From contig JACQEE010000293.1 in the NCBI GenBank assembly GCA_016200725.1, positions 1 to 7,739 on the forward strand: a stretch of DNA of 7,739 bases, read 5' to 3'. Shown piece by piece: positions 5,418-7,739 of this stretch (positions are counted from its first letter, which is position 1; each line of letters starts with the position of its first letter). A program made the translations under genes and the position numbers. Source of the stretch: Chloroflexota bacterium. Lineage in GTDB: Bacteria > Chloroflexota > Dehalococcoidia > SHYB01. Under the pieces are notes generated by a model. The model did no database searches. It was given only the letters and a program-made list of their open reading frames with translations, and had not been told where the DNA came from.

Positions 5418-6542
5418 TTAGAGGGAGGGTTCGGCGATGCACGCGTGCGCCAGGTTGCTCACGATGTCGATTCTGCGGCTGTGCGCCGGCTCCGGCATCG
5501 GGCGATTGGTCAGATAGGCGAACGACACGCCGCTATCCGGGTCCGCCCAGGAGTACGACGTGCCCGCGCCGCCGTGGCCGAACGTCGCCGGGTGCGCGAT
5601 CGTGCCCAGCCCGCGAATCGTCGCCGTCTCGCCCCGCACGTGAACGCCCATGCCGCGATGCATCGGCATACGCAGCGCCTCGTCGATGCGATCGCCCGTA
5701 TGATTGCGTGTCACATACTCGATCATGCGACGTGACAGCACTCGCTTGCCGTTCAGCGACCCGCCTTGCACGAGCAACTGGTAGAACCCGCACAGATCTT
5801 CCGCGGTCGCGTACCCGCCCGCGCCGGGGACGCCCGCCTCGCGGTACGCCGCGCTGTTGTTGTCGCCGAGCGCCGCCAGGTGCGGGTCGACGTCGTGCAT
5901 ATCCGCGCAGCGGTGCTGTTGCTGCGCCGGTACTCCGACGAACAGCCCCGTTAGCCCGACCGGCTCGAACACCTCGTGCCGCAAATAGTCGCGGAAGTCC
6001 TTGCCTGTCAGCGCCTCGATGAGCGCCGCCAGCACCCAGTGCGCCGACGTGCTGTGGTACTGCACCTTCGCTCCCGGCGGCCACTCCAACTTGAAGTCGC
6101 ACACTTCCTCGCGCAGCAGCCGGTGGTCGCGATAGGCCTCCTGCGACACCTTCGCCGTGGGGAATCCCGCCTGGTGGGTCAGCACCTGCGCCAGCGTGAT
6201 GTCCTGCTTCCCGTGCGCCTGGAACTCCGGCAGCACGTCCGCGACGCGGTCGGTGAACCGCACCAGCCCGCGCTCGATGAGCGTCCACACACCCGCGGCC
6301 ACAAGCGGCTTCGTCGACGAGTACAGCAACCAGAGCGTGCTGCCCACCGCTTGCGCCGGCTTGGGCTCGGTCCGCGCGTTGCCGAACGCCTCGCACACCG
6401 CGACCTTGCCGTGCCGCGCCATCGCCACCGCGACGCCCGGCGTTACGCCATCGGCCACCTGCTTCCGCGCGAACGCCAGCAGCCGCTCGACGCGCTCGGC
6501 ATCGAGGCCGAGTTCAGACGGCTTCGCTCGCGGAAGAGGCAT
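5418..6542 (-). CDS. Serine hydrolase, class C beta-lactamase / EstB-like family
   Basis: This family uses the penicillin-binding fold as esterases, D-amino-acid peptidases or beta-lactamases, and the substrate cannot be decided here. The 374-residue product is full length. The nucleophile motif SxxK is S75-S-T-K78, the second motif is Y162-H-S164 (Y-x-S/N), and the third is H323-G-G. The N-terminal segment LGLDAERVERLLAFARKQV and the TPGVAVAMARHGKV strand are typical. No signal peptide is visible, so it is probably cytoplasmic, which argues against a true secreted beta-lactamase. The ATG at 6542 is 10 bases past the CCA end of tRNA-Leu on the same strand, without a convincing ribosome site (only AGAAAG). 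The next Met (residue 41) would remove conserved sequence, so the first is preferred. Confidence 0.93.
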   Translation of the reverse strand: MPLPRAKPSELGLDAERVERLLAFARKQVADGVTPGVAVAMARHGKVAVCEAFGNARTEPKPAQAVGSTLWLLYSSTKPLVAAGVWTLIERGLVRFTDRVADVLPEFQAHGKQDITLAQVLTHQAGFPTAKVSQEAYRDHRLLREEVCDFKLEWPPGAKVQYHSTSAHWVLAALIEALTGKDFRDYLRHEVFEPVGLTGLFVGVPAQQQHRCADMHDVDPHLAALGDNNSAAYREAGVPGAGGYATAEDLCGFYQLLVQGGSLNGKRVLSRRMIEYVTRNHTGDRIDEALRMPMHRGMGVHVRGETATIRGLGTIAHPATFGHGGAGTSYSWADPDSGVSFAYLTNRPMPEPAHSRRIDIVSNLAHACIAEPSL

Positions 6543-6552
6543 GGTTGCTTTC

Positions 6553-6638
6553 TGGTGCCGAGGGTGGGGGTCGAACCCACATGGGCTTGCGCCCAGCGGA
6601 TTTTAAGTCCGCTGCGTCTGCCATTTCGCCACCTCGGC
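6553..6638 (-). tRNA. tRNA-Leu (anticodon UAA)
   Basis: The minus strand folds as a class II tRNA of 86 bases including an encoded CCA (6555 to 6553). Acceptor GCCGAGG (6638 to 6632) pairs with CCTCGGC, with discriminator A at 6556. The anticodon arm CAGCGGA/TCCGCTG encloses CTTAAAA, giving anticodon TAA. The long variable arm GGGC-GCAA-GCCC and the GTGGG-TTCGACC-CCCAC T-arm are typical of tRNA-Leu. Confidence 0.97.
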
Positions 6639-6646
6639 GTGAACCT

Positions 6647-6652
6647 AGTGTA
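6647..6652 (-). promoter_or_regulatory. Probable -10 box of tRNA-Leu
   Basis: TACACT (6652 to 6647) lies 8 bases before the tRNA 5' end, so transcription would start close to the mature end. No good -35 box stands 16-18 bases upstream. A second minus-strand candidate, TATACT (6689 to 6684), overlaps the TATAAT of the divergent gene. Confidence 0.4.
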
Positions 6653-6685
6653 GCGGGTGAGGGTAGGGAACATGGCCTCGGGAAG

Positions 6686-6691
6686 TATAAT
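6686..6691 (+). promoter_or_regulatory. Consensus -10 box of the MOSC gene
   Basis: A perfect TATAAT ends 10 bases before the ATG at 6702. A start site 6-8 bases downstream leaves only about 2-5 bases of leader. No matching -35 is visible at 16-18 bases. Confidence 0.6.
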
Positions 6692-6701
6692 CACTTGAAC
6701 C

Positions 6702-7274
6702 ATGTCTACGGCACTCTACATGAACCGGGAAGCCCTTGAGGCTGGCCTGGAAACAATCCGCCAATCGCCCAAGGATAGTGGGGTGCTTCGGCTGATTGTT
6801 CGCCGTCCGCAAGTGAATGCGCGCGAACTGCTGCAGGAAGCCCAGTTGGACCCGGACGAGGGCCTCGTGGGCGATACGTGGAAAATGCGTGGTAGTTCGA
6901 AAATGGACAAGAGGGTGCCGCATCCTGACATGCAATTAACGCTGATCAACTCACGCCTGATTGCTCTCCTAGCGCAGCAGGAAGAGCGATGGGCGCTGGC
7001 CGGCGATCAGTTATACGTAGACTTCGATTTGAGTGTCACCAGTTTGCCGCCGTGGACAACGTTAGCCATCGGCAGCGCGGTTATTCAAGTCACAGACCAG
7101 CCACATACTGGCTGCGTGAAATTCTCCGCGCGATTCGGCCCCGACGCTCTCAAATTTGTAAACTCGTCGGTAGGCCGCGAACTGCGATTGCGTGGCATGA
7201 ACACGAAAGTCATCAAGGCGGGAACCATTCGACTAGGGGACGCGATAACGAAGACCAAGATGGTTCTGCAATAG
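6702..7274 (+). CDS. MOSC domain-containing protein
   Basis: MOSC domains are named for the molybdenum cofactor sulfurase C-terminus and are thought to carry sulfur on a conserved cysteine for metal-sulfur chemistry. Stand-alone bacterial members are mostly uncharacterised. The 190-residue product is essentially one MOSC domain: LRLIVRRPQVNARELL (29-44), GLVGDTW (54-60), the Cys in HTGCVKFSARFG (C138), then FVN, RG and the terminal GTIRLGDAI (174-182). The ATG at 6702 has no ribosome site and lies 10 bases past a perfect TATAAT, suggesting a leaderless or nearly leaderless message. ATG at 6720 is an alternative without a better ribosome site. Codon choice favours G-ending codons more than its C-ending neighbours, a mild hint of different ancestry. 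It is flanked by two tRNA genes on the opposite strand. Confidence 0.88.
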   Translation: MSTALYMNREALEAGLETIRQSPKDSGVLRLIVRRPQVNARELLQEAQLDPDEGLVGDTWKMRGSSKMDKRVPHPDMQLTLINSRLIALLAQQEERWALAGDQLYVDFDLSVTSLPPWTTLAIGSAVIQVTDQPHTGCVKFSARFGPDALKFVNSSVGRELRLRGMNTKVIKAGTIRLGDAITKTKMVLQ

Positions 7275-7287
7275 GTAGTTTTGGGGC

Positions 7288-7362
7288 TGGAGGCGACGGG
7301 CGGGATCGAACCGCCGCATAGAGGTTTTGCAGACCTCCGCCTTTCCACTTGGCTACGTCGCC
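7288..7362 (-). tRNA. tRNA-Cys (anticodon GCA)
   Basis: The minus strand gives a 75-base tRNA with encoded CCA (7290 to 7288). Acceptor GGCGACG (7362 to 7356) pairs with CGTCGCC (7298 to 7292), and the discriminator is U (7291), as expected for tRNA-Cys. The anticodon stem GGAGGT/ACCTCT holds loop CTGCAAA with anticodon GCA, and the T-arm contains GGTTCGATCC. It converges with the MOSC gene, whose stop is 13 bases away. Confidence 0.97.
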
Positions 7363-7374
7363 ATCAGAGTCGCC

Positions 7375-7404
7375 AGCATAGCAGACGCCTCATTCCGCTC
7401 GCAA
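7375..7404 (-). promoter_or_regulatory. Promoter of tRNA-Cys
   Basis: TTGCGA (7404 to 7399) and TATGCT (7380 to 7375) are 18 bases apart on the minus strand, placing the start near 7368, about 6 bases before the mature tRNA. The stretch 7405-7500 shows no supported gene. Confidence 0.6.
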
Positions 7405-7502
7405 CCTGAAGACAGGCCGCCAATCAGGAGTCGCGCTTTCCTTTCCCCCGTTGCTTTTGATAGCTCCTCCATCACCGCCCTGGCCCGCGTGGGCACCTGC
7501 CA

Positions 7503-7532
7503 TTGACCCCCCTTTGCGCGCCCGCGTATACT
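7503..7532 (+). promoter_or_regulatory. Promoter of the Fe-S carrier gene
   Basis: TTGACC (7503-7508) and TATACT (7527-7532) are 18 bases apart, each a 5/6 match to consensus. The start would be near 7539. A 13-base inverted repeat, TACTC-AAC-GAGTA (7529-7541), overlaps the -10 box and the start and could be an operator. Confidence 0.7.
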
Positions 7533-7562
7533 CAACGAGTAGGGGTTAGAGCGGAGGTTCCC

Positions 7563-7739
7563 ATGACCGTTGCCACAGAAAACCGCCCAGCGGTGCTGAT
7601 TTCCGAGAAGGCCGCGGGCCAGATCCGAAAACTCGCCACGACCGAGAACAAGGTCGGCCACGGCATCCGAGTCTCCGTCAAAGGCGGCGGCTGCTCCGGC
7701 CTCACCTACAAACTTGACCTCGAGAACACCGAGCGCGAA
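7563..7739 (+). CDS. HesB/IscA family iron-sulfur assembly protein (5' part)
   Basis: A-type carriers of this family bind and deliver Fe-S clusters to apoproteins in the cytoplasm. The first 59 codons are present and the gene runs off the window. The visible part has the family start VLISEKAAGQIRKL (11-24) and the first conserved cysteine, C44, in GIRVSVKGGGCSGLTYKL (34-51). The C-terminal Cys-Gly-Cys pair lies outside the window, so IscA, SufA and ErpA types cannot be separated. GGAGG (7553-7557) is 5 bases before the ATG, and a good promoter lies just upstream, so it begins a transcript. Confidence 0.93.
   Translation, partial: MTVATENRPAVLISEKAAGQIRKLATTENKVGHGIRVSVKGGGCSGLTYKLDLENTERE

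Noticed and set aside
5357..6022. 221-codon plus-strand frame opposite the serine hydrolase
   Set aside because: Arg/Pro/Ala-rich shadow of a gene with all three catalytic motifs intact on the minus strand.
6553..7362. Integrated element bounded by the two tRNA genes around the MOSC gene
   Set aside because: No integrase, no duplicated tRNA end and no direct repeat was seen. Only one ordinary gene lies between them, and its codon difference is mild.
7353..7661. 102-codon minus-strand frame over tRNA-Cys and the Fe-S gene start
   Set aside because: It overlaps a tRNA, two promoters and the start of a secure gene and has no recognisable domain.

Overview
The window is GC-rich, densely packed bacterial chromosome with no mobile element, phage gene or CRISPR array. 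The gene set is mostly housekeeping: purine synthesis, tRNA proofreading, an Fe-S assembly protein and two tRNA genes. C-ending codons dominate, spacing is short, and a CIRCE-like heat-shock operator is present. The long Lys/Glu/Ser/Ala tail on the FmdB-type protein and the gene mix fit Acidobacteriota best. That placement is inference, and a deltaproteobacterium-like or other GC-rich lineage is not excluded.

Layout from the left: a palindrome-rich leader (about 1-162), then purH (+). A strong hairpin separates purH from a convergent two-gene operon on the minus strand, fmdB then dtd. That operon has a good sigma70-type promoter whose start region lies on a near-consensus CIRCE element (2665-2691), so HrcA heat-shock control is likely. 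Divergent from it is an enoyl-CoA hydratase/isomerase-family gene (+), followed by a hairpin. Next comes a gene (+) for a membrane-anchored protein with a C-terminal cyclic-nucleotide-binding-like domain.

The 307-base gap at 5111-5417 holds what looks like an independent minus-strand RNA of about 190-200 nt. It has its own promoter-like boxes, a multi-stem fold and an intrinsic terminator with six U residues. Near its 5' end is an 18-nt stretch able to pair with the 3' end of 16S rRNA. I could not assign it to a named RNA family, and it is the best candidate here for something undescribed.

The right part holds a class C beta-lactamase-fold serine hydrolase (-), which starts 10 nt after the encoded CCA of tRNA-Leu(UAA) (-). 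A MOSC-domain gene (+) with a perfect TATAAT only 10 nt before its ATG follows, then tRNA-Cys(GCA) (-). At the right edge is the 5' part of an IscA/HesB-type iron-sulfur carrier gene (+) with its own promoter.

The genes do not form one pathway. Possible links are fmdB-dtd as a heat-shock-controlled quality-control pair, and tRNA-Leu with the hydrolase as a shared transcript.
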